Assembly (NCBI RefSeq): GCF_000813985.1
Contig: NZ_JWLJ01000002.1
Location: 293,789-357,788 of the forward strand
Reading direction: 5' to 3'
DNA: 64,000 bases
Origin: Ruegeria sp. ANG-R
GTDB taxonomy: Bacteria > Pseudomonadota > Alphaproteobacteria > Rhodobacterales > Rhodobacteraceae
Positions 1-9,075 of this stretch are shown here, piece after piece. The notes beneath the pieces were generated by a model. That model ran no database searches. It was not told where the DNA came from and saw nothing but the letters and a program-made list of their open reading frames with translations. The stretch's first letter is position 1. The number at the start of each line of letters is the position of its first letter. Both the position numbers and the translations under genes were made by a program.

Positions 1-256
1 TCAGGTCGAACGAGCTGAGGTCATCGCCCCACTCCTCCATCTCGTCGAAAGAACGCGAACGATGACGGGACAGTTCGACATCGATCTCCTGACAGGCGGC
101 AATGCAAAAGCCGTCGATTTCGAGGTCGTTATGCACACCAGCGGATTGCACATAGGTCCCGGTGCCATAAAACTTCTTCATGATGCCTTCGGCCATCGGT
201 GACCGAACCGAGTTGTGGTCGCAACAGAACAGGATCGACTGCGGCAGCGGCTTCAC
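1..256 (-). CDS. Low-molecular-weight protein-tyrosine-phosphatase-like protein (3' end cut by the window)
   Basis: The first 85 codons are visible; the C-terminus lies beyond the window edge. The catalytic P-loop CDHNSVRS fits C-X5-R-S of low-molecular-weight phosphatases and arsenate reductases, and is followed by PMAEGIMKKF, the usual helix after the loop. A GTG at 256–254 is taken as start because it lies 4 bases after the UPF0262 stop and places the P-loop about 10 residues from the N-terminus, as expected. It is the last visible gene of the murA–hisD operon. The substrate is not known; in this conserved context the protein is usually annotated only as a family member. Confidence 0.8.
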   Translation of the reverse strand, partial: MKPLPQSILFCCDHNSVRSPMAEGIMKKFYGTGTYVQSAGVHNDLEIDGFCIAACQEIDVELSRHRSRSFDEMEEWGDDLSSFDL

Positions 257-259
257 CCG

Positions 260-739
260 TCAGCCTCCGAAATGCAGCACGCAGATCAGCGTGAAGAGGC
301 GGCGGGCAGTGTCTGTGTCGATGTCAGCCTTGCCCTCCAGCCGTTCCTGCAACACACGGCTGCCTTCGTTGTGGATACCGCGCCGGGCCATGTCGATGGT
401 TTCGATCTGGCTGGGCGGCAGATTTTTCACCGCGTTGAAATAGCTTTCGCAAATCTGGAAGTAATCTTTGACCACCTGACGGAACGGGCCAAGTGACAGG
501 TGAAATTCGGCCGCTTTTTCGCTGGCTTCGGTTTCGATGTCGAAGACCAGACGCTTGTCACGGATCGATAGCTGCACGTGATACGGCCCGTCCGGGATCG
601 CGCGGTCGTCGCGGGTGGGCAGGGTGAACGAGTTTTCCTCGAGCAGATCATAGATGGCGACCTTGCGCTCCTGCTCGATCTCGGGGGTCGGCGGGGGCAG
701 GTTTCGGTCGTCCAGTTCGATATGCGAGATACGGGTCAT
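260..739 (-). CDS. UPF0262 family protein
   Basis: About 159 residues, beginning MTRISHIELDD and containing the segment PPPTPEIEQERKVAIYDLLE that is characteristic of UPF0262. The function of the family is unknown. An upstream ATG at 751 would add MTVK, but the start at 739 gives the usual family N-terminus. It lies between hisD and the phosphatase gene, an order conserved in Rhodobacteraceae, and is probably cotranscribed with them. No signal peptide or membrane segment is visible, so it is probably cytosolic. Confidence 0.85.
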   Translation of the reverse strand: MTRISHIELDDRNLPPPTPEIEQERKVAIYDLLEENSFTLPTRDDRAIPDGPYHVQLSIRDKRLVFDIETEASEKAAEFHLSLGPFRQVVKDYFQICESYFNAVKNLPPSQIETIDMARRGIHNEGSRVLQERLEGKADIDTDTARRLFTLICVLHFGG

Positions 740-837
740 CTTTACTGTCACAATCCTTACGTCTGCACAGACCTATAACAACGGATTTCGTTGAGCAACG
801 CACAGAAGCGCCAGCGGTCCGGAGTCTTTGCGTCAAT

Positions 838-2139
838 TCAGCCGTTCAGGCTCTTTAAGCGTGCCGTGACCGACAGACCGTGCGCTTCCAGGCTCTCGGA
901 ACTGGCAAGTCTCTCGGCGGCAGGTCCAATCGCGCGCAGCGCTTCGGGTGTCATCTGGCTGAGCGTGGTGCGTTTGAGGAAATCCATCACGCTGAGGCCC
1001 GAGGAGAAGCGCGCCGAACGCGCGGTGGGCAGCACGTGGTTGGGACCACCGACATAGTCGCCGATGGCCTCGGGCGTGTATTGGCCGAGGAATATGGCGC
1101 CTGCGTGGACGGTTTTCTGACTCAGCCCCACCGGGTCAGCCACGCAAAGCTCGAGGTGTTCAGGCGCGATGCGATTGGAAAGGGTGGCGGCCTCGTCCAG
1201 ATTTCGGACGGTGATCACCGCGCCGAAGTCACGCCAGCTTGCACCTGCAATGGAACGGCGCTGCAGGGTCTCGAGACGTTTCTCGACCGCCTGCGCCACA
1301 GCCCGTCCAAAGGCTGCGTCATCGGTGATCAGGATAGACTGCGCGCTTTCATCATGTTCGGCCTGGCTGAGCAGGTCGAGCGCGATCCAGTCCGGATCGT
1401 TGTCCTTGTCGGCGATGACCAGAATCTCGGAGGGGCCTGCGATCATATCGATGCCCACCTTGCCGAACACCCGGCGCTTGGCGGCAGCTACAAAGGCGTT
1501 ACCGGGACCTGTGATCTTGTCGACGGGCGCGATGGTTTCGGTACCATAAGCCAGCGCTGCAATCGCCTGTGCACCACCGATGCGATAGATCTCGTCCACG
1601 CCTGAAAGCTGCGCCGCCAGCAGGACCAGCGGATTCACCTGCCCATCCGGCGTGGGTACGGCGATGGCCAGCCGTGCGACGCCCGCGACCTTGGCTGGAA
1701 TCGCGTTCATCAAAACCGAGGACGGGTAAGAGGCCAGCCCGCCGGGCACATAAAGCCCCGCCGCCGTGACCGCAGACCAACGCCAGCCGAGCATTGCGCC
1801 CGCCGCATCGGTCCATTCCTGATCCTCGGGCAGTTGGCGCGCGTGATAGGCGCGGATGCGTTCTGCGGCCAGTTCCAGCGCGGTGCGGTCATCATCCGGG
1901 ACCAGCCTGACCGCCTCGGCGATCTCGTCGGCGCTGAACGCCATGGTTTCAGGCGTCAGTTGCAGCCGGTCGAATCTGGCCGTCAGCTCAAGAACCGCCG
2001 CGTCACCACGCGTGCGCACATCCTCGATGATCTGTGCGACCACCGCGTCCACATCCGGGCTGTCTTCGCGTTTGGCGGCAAGCAGCGCCTGAAACGCGGG
2101 TTCAAAATCGGCGATGGTGGTATCGAGGAATACGGGCAT
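838..2139 (-). CDS. hisD: Histidinol dehydrogenase
   Basis: 433 residues, normal length for HisD. The enzyme oxidises L-histidinol to L-histidine in two NAD-dependent steps, using zinc. Visible family features are GPGNAFVAAAKRRVFG, DMIAGPSEILV, the zinc and substrate ligand region DLLSQAEHDESAQ, GAIFLGQYTPEAIGDYVGG with the following GPNHVLPT, and the C-terminal EAHGLSVTARL with the last histidine ligand. It sits in the murA–DUF2948–GNAT–hisD–UPF0262 operon, 60 bases after the acetyltransferase gene. As usual in this bacterial group, it is apart from the other his genes. Confidence 0.97.
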   Translation of the reverse strand: MPVFLDTTIADFEPAFQALLAAKREDSPDVDAVVAQIIEDVRTRGDAAVLELTARFDRLQLTPETMAFSADEIAEAVRLVPDDDRTALELAAERIRAYHARQLPEDQEWTDAAGAMLGWRWSAVTAAGLYVPGGLASYPSSVLMNAIPAKVAGVARLAIAVPTPDGQVNPLVLLAAQLSGVDEIYRIGGAQAIAALAYGTETIAPVDKITGPGNAFVAAAKRRVFGKVGIDMIAGPSEILVIADKDNDPDWIALDLLSQAEHDESAQSILITDDAAFGRAVAQAVEKRLETLQRRSIAGASWRDFGAVITVRNLDEAATLSNRIAPEHLELCVADPVGLSQKTVHAGAIFLGQYTPEAIGDYVGGPNHVLPTARSARFSSGLSVMDFLKRTTLSQMTPEALRAIGPAAERLASSESLEAHGLSVTARLKSLNG

Positions 2140-2199
2140 GACAGATACTCCGGGGGTGTTTCAACGGGTCATATCGCCGGGGTCGCCGGGCCTCAACCC

Positions 2200-2721
2200 T
2201 TACGCGGCAGGGTGCAACGATTTGCGCATCGGGAATTGCGGGATGCCGTTCCATTCTGTCTGCTCGCCGTCAGCACGCCATCCCTGTGCAAGATAGAATT
2301 CAAACGCAGTCTCGGTCGCGTGCAGACGCGCCAGGGAACAGCCCTGTGCGCGCAGCGAAGCTTCCATCCGGGTCAACAGGGCAGACCCGAGCCCTTGCCC
2401 GGATCGATCGGGATCAACATAGAGCAGGGATATCTCACCTGCCGCGCGTACCCCGCCGACGGCGGAAACCTCGTCGCCGGTGGCCCCGACCCAAAGCTCG
2501 GCCCCCGAGGCGATCCATTGCCGGATCGACGCCGGGTCTTTGTTTGCCGTCCACTCCGCTAGTTTTTTTGGATTATTTCCATGATCCGCTTCACAAAGAA
2601 GAGTGATTGAGCGGATCAGAACGCAGCTCATTCCAAATACGTCGAACACAGTTGCCCGCCGCAAGGTGAGACCCAAAGGCGGGTTGGCAAACGCCTGCGC
2701 TATGCCGCGTTTGTTGTTCAC
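2200..2721 (-). CDS. GNAT-family N-acetyltransferase
   Basis: 173 residues with a GNAT fold. The acetyl-CoA-binding motif A is visible as ISLLYVDPDRSGQGLGSALL, where RSGQGLG fits R/Q-x-x-G-x-G, and the C-terminal ATETAFEFYLAQGWR is the usual motif B region. The start is a GTG overlapping the TGA of the DUF2948 gene (GTGA), so the two are translationally coupled. The acetylated substrate cannot be predicted. It appears to be an accessory gene placed inside an otherwise conserved murA–hisD operon. Confidence 0.85.
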   Translation of the reverse strand: MNNKRGIAQAFANPPLGLTLRRATVFDVFGMSCVLIRSITLLCEADHGNNPKKLAEWTANKDPASIRQWIASGAELWVGATGDEVSAVGGVRAAGEISLLYVDPDRSGQGLGSALLTRMEASLRAQGCSLARLHATETAFEFYLAQGWRADGEQTEWNGIPQFPMRKSLHPAA

Positions 2722-3194
2722 TCCGGGTGATGAGGGGCGTGGCCTGACGGGGCCTTGTAGGGGCGTGTGACGTCCTTGAGCGTGGCATCCAGCGCTTCGA
2801 CTGACAGGCGGATCGCACCGTCGCCGGCCAGCGTCAGCAACACCTGACCGTCGCCGTCCTCACCCGGCTCGAAATCGACCGACAACAGGGACAGGATCAT
2901 ATCCTTGTCGCTGCGGTCTATGCCCTGGCTGGCCACCTTAAGGACCGAGTCGAAAACCAGCACCGCCTGTACCCGTTCAAAAGCGCGGTTGCGTCGGGTG
3001 GCGGCATCCTTGTCCTCCCACCGGAATCTGTTCAGCAACAGCGCGAACCGGCGCTCGGATGGGCGCCATGTCATCTCGGTTACCGGGAACACAGCATCCT
3101 GCGTCAGGGTTGCAATGACCTGAAGGTCATCAGAATCCTCGGCCCCCAGGTTCAGCGGTGCCTCTCGGCCGTCTTTGAAACTCGCGTCTGTCAT
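2718..3194 (-). CDS. DUF2948 family protein
   Basis: 158 residues containing the DUF2948 pattern: [22 protein letters not shown] near residues 25–45, [13 protein letters not shown], and a C-terminal [19 protein letters not shown]. Its function is unknown. The ATG overlaps the murA stop (ATGA at 3194–3191) and its own stop overlaps the GNAT start, so the three genes are tightly coupled. The murA–DUF2948–hisD neighbourhood is typical of Rhodobacterales. No membrane segments are seen. Confidence 0.88.
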   Translation of the reverse strand: MTDASFKDGREAPLNLGAEDSDDLQVIATLTQDAVFPVTEMTWRPSERRFALLLNRFRWEDKDAATRRNRAFERVQAVLVFDSVLKVASQGIDRSDKDMILSLLSVDFEPGEDGDGQVLLTLAGDGAIRLSVEALDATLKDVTRPYKAPSGHAPHHPE

Positions 3195-4459
3195 TGGCCC
3201 TTAATCCGTTCAATCTTTGCGCCCACGCCTTCCAGCTTGCGCACCACATGCTCATATCCGCGGTCCAGATGATAGACCCGACTGACGGTCGTCTCACCTT
3301 CCGCCGCTAACCCCGCAAGGATCAGCGAGACCGAAGCCCGCAAATCGGTCGCCATCACCGGCGCGCCTTTCAGGCGCTCAACCCCGGTGACCGTTGCCGT
3401 TCCGCCATGCACTTCGATATTCGCGCCCATGCGGACCAGTTCGGGGGCGTGCATAAAGCGATTCTCGAAAATACGCTCTTCAAGAACGGACACCCCCTCG
3501 GCCGTGCACATCAGCGCCATCATCTGCGCCTGCAGATCGGTTGGAAATCCAGGGAAAGGTTCCGTGACCACGTCAACCGAGCTCACGCGCCCATTCTTAC
3601 GGGTCACCTTCAGGCCGTTGCTTGTCTCCTCGACAGCTACGCCTGCCGCATCCAGCTTGGCTGCAAAGGATTCGACCAGAGACATACGCCCGCCAAGCAG
3701 CTCGACCTCGCCTCCGCACATAGCGGGGGCCAGCATATAGGTGCCCAGTTCAATCCGGTCGGTCACAACCTGGTGGGTCGCGCCATGCAAACGGTCGACG
3801 CCCTGAATTTCGATGGTCGAGGTGCCTTCGCCCGAAATCTGCGCCCCCATCTTGCGCAGGCACTCAACCAGATCGACGATCTCGGGCTCGCGCGCGGCGT
3901 TTTTCAGAACTGTCGTGCCCTTGGCCAGCGTAGCGGCCATGACAATGTTCTCGGTGGCGCCGACAGATGCAAAGCGCATCTCATGCACCGCTCCTTTCAA
4001 GCCGCCGGGCGCTCTGGCGTGCAGATAGCCGTCTTTCAACTCGATCTCGGCCCCAAGCGCTTCCAGCCCCTCGACATGCAGATCCATCGGACGCGCGCCA
4101 ATTGCACAACCGCCGGGCAGAGACACCACCGCCTGACCCAGTCGCGCCAGCATCGGCCCCAGCACAAGGTTCGAGGCACGCATCTTGCGCACGATCTCGT
4201 AATCCGCCGTGTGGCTGTTCAGGTCGTGGCTCGACATCGCCAGCACCTGACCGTCCTGCAGTGACGACACCTCGGCCCCCAGCGATTGAAGCAGGGCAGT
4301 CATCGTTTTGATGTCGCTCAGCCGCGGCGCGTTGGTCAGCGTCAGCGGTTCTTCGCTGAGAAGCGTGGCGGGCATCAGCGTCAAACACGCGTTCTTGGCC
4401 CCTGCAATCGGGATCTGCCCATTCAGCGGACCATTGCCCGTCACCAGAATCGAATCCAT
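3191..4459 (-). CDS. murA: UDP-N-acetylglucosamine 1-carboxyvinyltransferase
   Basis: 422 residues, full length. MurA transfers enolpyruvate from PEP to UDP-GlcNAc, the first committed step of peptidoglycan synthesis in the cytosol. The active-site loop [17 protein letters not shown], with the catalytic cysteine near residue 117, is intact. Other family landmarks are the N-terminal [15 protein letters not shown] with its lysine and asparagine, and [18 protein letters not shown]. The start lies 6 bases after the stop of a small upstream gene. Having the usual cysteine, the enzyme would be expected to be fosfomycin-sensitive. Confidence 0.98.
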   Translation of the reverse strand: MDSILVTGNGPLNGQIPIAGAKNACLTLMPATLLSEEPLTLTNAPRLSDIKTMTALLQSLGAEVSSLQDGQVLAMSSHDLNSHTADYEIVRKMRASNLVLGPMLARLGQAVVSLPGGCAIGARPMDLHVEGLEALGAEIELKDGYLHARAPGGLKGAVHEMRFASVGATENIVMAATLAKGTTVLKNAAREPEIVDLVECLRKMGAQISGEGTSTIEIQGVDRLHGATHQVVTDRIELGTYMLAPAMCGGEVELLGGRMSLVESFAAKLDAAGVAVEETSNGLKVTRKNGRVSSVDVVTEPFPGFPTDLQAQMMALMCTAEGVSVLEERIFENRFMHAPELVRMGANIEVHGGTATVTGVERLKGAPVMATDLRASVSLILAGLAAEGETTVSRVYHLDRGYEHVVRKLEGVGAKIERIKGQ

Positions 4460-4465
4460 CTGCTC

Positions 4466-4621
4466 TTATCCCTCGTCCTTGCCTGCCTTGTCATCCGAAG
4501 CCGCCCGCGCCTTGGCCTGCGCCTTGCGCCGTGCCATGTTCGCCTTAAGCGCCGCTTTCAAGCGGTGTTCGCGCGTTTCGCCGGATTTGCCGTGTTTTTT
4601 GGGTGAATTTTTGTCTGCCAT
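4466..4621 (-). CDS. Small basic protein upstream of murA
   Basis: A 51-residue ORF, MADKNSPKKHGKSGE… ending ASDDKAGKDEG, rich in lysine, arginine and alanine, with a probable amphipathic helix (REHRLKAALKANMARRKAQA). It has an upstream GAGAAAGG ribosome-binding site and ends 6 bases before murA. Comparable short basic ORFs occur immediately upstream of murA in related bacteria, which supports its being real. The function is unknown. The recombinase reading frame of the mobile island ends only 10 bases upstream, so its promoter must lie inside or beyond the tRNA/recombinase overlap. Confidence 0.7.
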   Translation of the reverse strand: MADKNSPKKHGKSGETREHRLKAALKANMARRKAQAKARAASDDKAGKDEG

Positions 4622-4662
4622 TGCCTTTCTCTACAGGAGTAGAAAAAAACCGTCCAGACACC

Positions 4663-4690
4663 CTTGCGCCGCGTTTCGTTTGAGTCTAAT
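4663..4690 (+). promoter_or_regulatory. Candidate promoter of tRNA-Thr
   Basis: CTTGCG (4663–4668) and TCTAAT (4685–4690) are separated by 16 bases and lie 14 bases before the mature tRNA 5' end. The match to sigma-70 consensus is moderate; it was chosen by position. Confidence 0.4.
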
Positions 4691-4704
4691 CACCCGCCCA
4701 CGAT

Positions 4705-4779
<75 letters not shown>

Positions 4780-5197
4780 TCTCACTTTCTGATCCTGAAA
4801 TTGCCCCTAAATACTTGAAGGGGAAAGAAAATTTCGGAGTTCCATACGCACCATTTTGGCTATACCTTAACGGCTCCGAAAACGCCAATCTGAGGACGGT
4901 TTGGCGCATGGCAAAATCATCATTTTTGTAAATATCCCAAGGACTTGACAGGAATCGTAAGGCGAGTTCCATACAATCCTCCAGCCGTCCCTTATCAGGC
5001 ACCGTGCTGTCGATCTTTTCTTGAAGGGTGATCTTGTCGCGTTCGAGCTTGCTGATACGCGCCTCGTATGCGCTTACAACCGAGGCGTTGTTCGCCTCGA
5101 CAATGCGGTCGAGCAAGCCTTCAATTTTGTGGTTAGTGTTGTCCAACTTTTTCTGCATTGCAGCTTTCTCACCCAGCGCGACTGAGAAGCGCATATC

Positions 5198-6322
5198 CTA
5201 GGCATCCCGCAACATTACCTCGGCAAGTTGGAAAAGCTCCTTTGCTGGCTGTAGGCCCTTTAAAATTTCCCCGAAACCTTCCTCCATTTTCGCTTTGGGG
5301 ACCGATTTGCTTTTGGCCTCACAACCGCGCGTTTCGCATCGGTAGTATGCATAGCGGCGATACTTTCCCTTTGACCAAGCGGCTGTCATCGCGTTGCCAC
5401 AGCAATCGCACGCTACGAAGCCGCGCAACGGAAAGTCCTCGTTTTTATCTTTGCGGGCCGGAAAGTGCCGCTTACGCCCTTCGAGGGCATCCTGAATCTT
5501 TTGGAAGGTTTCAAAACTGATCAAGCCTTCATGCTGTCCTTTGCGCGTGCTCACACCCCAATTCGGAGCCTCGACATAGCCAGCATAAACAACCTTCTTC
5601 AGTAGCCTGTTCACGGTCATTGGACGAAGTGTGCCGTCAGGCTTATCCTTTGGGAAATGCGGGCTGCGCTCCAAAAAACGCTGGACTTCCGCCTGTGATC
5701 CCAAATGACCCGACGCAAAGCCTTCGAGGGCATCAGTTACTAAGGGGGCAAGAACAGGGTCCGGTTCGAGAATCTTTCCGCCACCGGAAGGTGCAGACAC
5801 GTATCGATAACCGATAGGAGCGCGAAAAACCCAGAAGCCATTCTCGACGCGCGCCTTCATCTTCTGGATCACTTGGCGGCGGTTCTGTTCACGTTCAAGT
5901 TCGCCCTGAGCTGCAATTACAGTTTCGATAAACTTACCTTCTGGCGTATCTTCAATGCGGAAATTCAGACATTCGATACTGGCTCCGCGCGTGGCAAATT
6001 CGCGGCGAAGTTTCAAATGAAATTCCGTGTCGCGAGCAAACCGTTTTAGATCATCAAAGATAACAACGTACGATTTGCCTTTTTGAGCATCAAGAAAGCT
6101 GAGCAACGCTACCATGCCGGGGCGACGCATAAAGTCACCGCCGCCACTAACATCGTCGGGAAAAACGCCTTCCACGATGTAGCCCTTGTCGTCGGCATAG
6201 GCGCGGCAGCGCTGCTCTCGGCTTTCGAGACCGCTGCCCTCTATGCGTTGTTTGGCTGATGACACGCGGCAATAAATCAACGCCCGTGTCATCTCACCAT
6301 TTCTGTTTTGCTCGTTACTCAT
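5198..6322 (-). CDS. Large serine recombinase, N-terminal 374 residues (truncated by amber stop)
   Basis: It carries the resolvase-type catalytic domain: ALIYCRVSSAKQ with the nucleophilic serine near residue 21, and FDDLKRFARD. This is followed by a recombinase DNA-binding domain (ENGFWVFRAPIGYRY…, MTVNRLLKKVVYAGYVE) and a zinc ribbon (CDCCGNAM … CETRGCE). Family members continue as one protein into a C-terminal coiled coil; here TAG interrupts at residue 375. The homologous remnant at 17043–17219 has Trp at this place, so the change is probably TGG to TAG. All domains known to be needed for catalysis and most DNA contacts remain, but loss of the coiled coil would be expected to impair integration or excision control. 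Confidence 0.85.
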   Translation of the reverse strand: MSNEQNRNGEMTRALIYCRVSSAKQRIEGSGLESREQRCRAYADDKGYIVEGVFPDDVSGGGDFMRRPGMVALLSFLDAQKGKSYVVIFDDLKRFARDTEFHLKLRREFATRGASIECLNFRIEDTPEGKFIETVIAAQGELEREQNRRQVIQKMKARVENGFWVFRAPIGYRYVSAPSGGGKILEPDPVLAPLVTDALEGFASGHLGSQAEVQRFLERSPHFPKDKPDGTLRPMTVNRLLKKVVYAGYVEAPNWGVSTRKGQHEGLISFETFQKIQDALEGRKRHFPARKDKNEDFPLRGFVACDCCGNAMTAAWSKGKYRRYAYYRCETRGCEAKSKSVPKAKMEEGFGEILKGLQPAKELFQLAEVMLRDA

Positions 6323-6349
6323 TTCAAATCCAAACTGCCCATTTGGGGG

Positions 6350-6667
6350 CTATTCACTTGTCGTTTCGTCTTTGCCTCGTTTCTTTGAGCGTACCTCATC
6401 GAAAGCCTCTTTGGCGTTCACCCTGTCGCCAGCGCCGGGTTTTCCACAGGCTTGCTGCACAGGATGAACGCCAAAGCCCATCTCGACAAAACTTACGATG
6501 ACTGCCCATAGCGCCTGAATGAATTCTTCCTTCTGAGCATCAGTCATGTCCGCCCCATCAAGAAACGCTTGGTACTTGTGGAAATCTACGCGCACGATGG
6601 GTTTTGAAGACGCATCGAAGCTTTCGCGCAGGTCTGTTTCACCCGCGCCGATTAGATCATCCTTCAT
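6350..6667 (-). CDS. Hypothetical protein adjacent to the recombinase
   Basis: 105 residues starting MKDDLIGAGE. The start is set by a perfect AGGAGG 8 bases upstream of the ATG at 6667; the frame stays open further upstream but without such a signal. The protein is acidic in the middle (MTDAQKEEFIQALWAV) and basic at the end (EVRSKKRGKDETTSE). No recognised domain. It lies 27 bases before the recombinase start in the same direction, so cotranscription is likely, and a role with the integrase is possible but unproven. Confidence 0.6.
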   Translation of the reverse strand: MKDDLIGAGETDLRESFDASSKPIVRVDFHKYQAFLDGADMTDAQKEEFIQALWAVIVSFVEMGFGVHPVQQACGKPGAGDRVNAKEAFDEVRSKKRGKDETTSE

Positions 6668-6749
6668 GGCAAAATCCTCCTGAAGAACGGTGGTTACTCT
6701 ATCTTTAAGTATACCACCTTTGGTTGTGTTCTCGCAAATTTGGCCGCGT

Positions 6750-7043
6750 TTAGAAGGAGATATGGTCATCGTCTATCCCTCCACTTATTGGGCGAGAGGG
6801 TTCGCGGTCTTCGTTGGCCGGGCCTCGACAATGCCGTTGCCGTTCGTTGTACTGTTCTCGAAGCGCCCTGATCTCCCGTTCATAAGAGGCCAACTTGAAT
6901 TGCTCTTCCTGTTCTTCAATCGCCTGTGCGAGCAAAGTTGCCGCCAAGTCTAGCGTGTCCACATAGCCGAGATAAACCGCCATCCTCCCAAGTTTTTGGG
7001 CGATGTCTGGCCCCAGAAGTATTCTGTATTCGAAACGAGTCAT
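6750..7043 (-). CDS. Hypothetical protein with a predicted coiled coil
   Basis: 97 residues. The N-terminus (FEYRILLGPDIAQKLGRMAVYLGY) is followed by a long charged helix, AIEEQEEQFKLASYEREIRA, predicted to be coiled coil. A GAAGGA ribosome-binding site precedes the ATG, which overlaps the stop of the upstream gene (ATGA). No family was recognised. Its place between the coupling-protein gene and the recombinase suggests a mobilisation-accessory role, which is inference only. Confidence 0.55.
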   Translation of the reverse strand: MTRFEYRILLGPDIAQKLGRMAVYLGYVDTLDLAATLLAQAIEEQEEQFKLASYEREIRALREQYNERQRHCRGPANEDREPSRPISGGIDDDHISF

Positions 7044-7399
7044 GACAGCATTCCTTCTATGAGTTTGTTCAAATTCAGCGGCAGGAAGGTAACGAGTTTG
7101 CAGCGCGTACCGTATTCAGGTCTGACCTCACGGCGACCCTGAACACCGTAGTAGGCGCACCACGACACCGCGTTGCAGGTGCCGAAGCCGCGCATCTGGT
7201 GCCGACATTGGTATTCCCAGCCAACATGACGCGTACCGACAAAAAGCAGGAACCCAGCCATACCAGACAGTACGATCAGCCGGGGACGCATCAGGATCGC
7301 CTTGACCGCCTGACCGATCGGGCGGAACAACGGCTTGTTCTCTGTCCGACCGCGCTTCGGTGCATTGTTGTTGAGAACCTTGGTCTCGATCTTTTTCAT
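7040..7399 (-). CDS. Hypothetical single-pass membrane protein
   Basis: 119 residues. A basic cytosolic N-terminus (MKKIETKVLNNNAPKRGR) is followed by one hydrophobic segment, LIVLSGMAGFLLFVGTRHVGW (residues about 41–61), and a cysteine-rich tail with five cysteines that may form disulfides in the periplasm. The start has a GGGAGAA ribosome-binding site. It lies 107 bases downstream of the coupling-protein gene and is coupled by ATGA to the next gene. No family recognised. Confidence 0.55.
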   Translation of the reverse strand: MKKIETKVLNNNAPKRGRTENKPLFRPIGQAVKAILMRPRLIVLSGMAGFLLFVGTRHVGWEYQCRHQMRGFGTCNAVSWCAYYGVQGRREVRPEYGTRCKLVTFLPLNLNKLIEGMLS

Positions 7400-7506
7400 G
7401 TCGTTTCTCCCGCTTCGGGGTGAATGGTGTATTGCAGCTTTGCGACTGGCTTGGCCTTCGGCGTTTTCCCTTCAACCGGGTTGGTTTCCGCCCAGCCATT
7501 CCACGG

Positions 7507-9075
7507 CTAAACAAACCAGTACGGTACGCGCGTCGCTTTGATGGGCGGCAGGCGGTTGACCAGCAAAAGCTGCTCATGAGAAGGCATCAGGCGGATTTCG
7601 CTCGAGGCCATAAGCGACCTGCCCGTCTCCGAAAGGCTTTCGCCAATCTCGTCTGTGTCGAAACGCCCGAGATTGAAATTCTTCGTCTTGACCGTCTGCT
7701 GGCCCAGAGCCCGCGAGAGCGTATCTGCCGTGAGCAGGTCCTGAACGGCAAAGAATTGGAGAACCTCAGACTGCGATTGCAGCGTCCGGGTCGTGTGAGG
7801 ACCGTAGATACGGGTAAGTTCGGCCAATTCCTGAACGATCATCCAGACGCGCACGCCTAGACCCGGCAACGCCGTCAGGCTCTCTGCCAGCCCGGAAAGC
7901 TTGCCCATATTGGCGAACTCATCGATCATGAACAGAACTTCACCGCGCTTGGGCGAACGGGCAACGGCTGTAATCGCTTGGTTAACGATCAGGCCAAGTG
8001 CAGCGCCGTGTGAAGCAATCCGGTCCTGCGGGAAAGCAAGATAGATCGAAACATCGCCGTTCTTAAGGTCTGCAAGATCAACATCTGAGCCGCTTATGGC
8101 GTCTGCGAGATAGCCGCCGGGTTCGTAGATATCGAGAACCTGAACAGCGCCCGCTCGGAAGTCACCAAACTGGTCCGGGTTGTCCTTCATCTGATGCGCA
8201 AGGTCATCGCCCACATCGGCTAATATCCCGCCGAGCGCATCGATGTTGCGCATCGCGCCAACCGCGCGTGCCAGCCGCCTTGGATTGGCGATAGTGCGCC
8301 ACAGTTCCGGCAGAGTGCAACGCTCAGGCGTCGCGAGCGCGAGGAATAGTAAGACGCCGCGCAGGATGGCACGCGAGCCGTCGCGGAAGTAACGGTTCCT
8401 CGGGTCTTCGGGTTCTGGGAAGAGTTGCAAAGCGATGGCCTTGACCTCATCCGTCAAACCACGCTGGCGCATCGGATTATTCGCCATTGCGATCAGCCCT
8501 TCAAGCGGGTTGATCCGATGCTGCGGCAGACCATGCAACCCCCACGGATTCAAAATGACAACTCGCTGCCCAAACCGCTCGTGCCGATGCTTAGCTGTAA
8601 CGGCGGCGAGCTCGCCTTTGGGATCGGTCACAATAACCGATCCTGTGTAGTGCAGAAGGTTTGGCAGAACGGTACTAATGCCTTTGCCCTGCCGGGCTGG
8701 GGCGCAGGTTAGAAGGTGAGCCTTGCCGCTATAGAAGATCGGCGTTTCATCCAGCATACCGAGATAGAGGCCGCTGGCATTCAACATGCCCGCTTCGTCA
8801 CACTGTGCCAGTGTAGCAAAGGCTGCTTGCCCGAATGTACCAGAGGGCTTTTCGGCAGCTTTGCGTTTCTCCCGCTGCCGAAACGCCTGATAGTACCCGG
8901 CAATGCCATCAAGGGCGGCGATACCACCAACCAGCTTGAACAAGCCCAGATAGAGCTCATCGGCAGGGTTAGCACCACCCATCAGGCTCGGCGCGTAATG
9001 CGCCATCGCGATGAACGATGTGCCAAGAAGCAATCCGGCGGTCGGTGAACGACGACTAGAATTTCTTTCTGCCAT
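7507..9075 (-). CDS. Type IV secretion coupling protein (VirD4/TraG family)
   Basis: 522 residues. An N-terminal hydrophobic region (residues about 12–60) anchors it in the inner membrane, followed by the VirD4/TraG ATPase domain: Walker A-like APARQGKGIST, then VIVTDPKGELAAVT, Walker B-like VLFMIDEFANMGKL, and a downstream VRVWMIVQELAELTRIYG. Such proteins bring relaxase-DNA complexes to a conjugation channel. No relaxase or channel genes are in the island, so it could only work with proteins supplied from elsewhere. The ATG is preceded by GGAGA and lies inside one arm of an 11-bp inverted repeat. Confidence 0.88.
   Translation of the reverse strand: MAERNSSRRSPTAGLLLGTSFIAMAHYAPSLMGGANPADELYLGLFKLVGGIAALDGIAGYYQAFRQREKRKAAEKPSGTFGQAAFATLAQCDEAGMLNASGLYLGMLDETPIFYSGKAHLLTCAPARQGKGISTVLPNLLHYTGSVIVTDPKGELAAVTAKHRHERFGQRVVILNPWGLHGLPQHRINPLEGLIAMANNPMRQRGLTDEVKAIALQLFPEPEDPRNRYFRDGSRAILRGVLLFLALATPERCTLPELWRTIANPRRLARAVGAMRNIDALGGILADVGDDLAHQMKDNPDQFGDFRAGAVQVLDIYEPGGYLADAISGSDVDLADLKNGDVSIYLAFPQDRIASHGAALGLIVNQAITAVARSPKRGEVLFMIDEFANMGKLSGLAESLTALPGLGVRVWMIVQELAELTRIYGPHTTRTLQSQSEVLQFFAVQDLLTADTLSRALGQQTVKTKNFNLGRFDTDEIGESLSETGRSLMASSEIRLMPSHEQLLLVNRLPPIKATRVPYWFV

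Noticed and set aside
880..1605. Plus-strand ORF of 241 residues
   Set aside because: Complete antisense of hisD, whose motifs are intact.
3407..4264. Plus-strand ORF of 285 residues
   Set aside because: Antisense of murA; long open frames opposite G+C-rich genes are expected.
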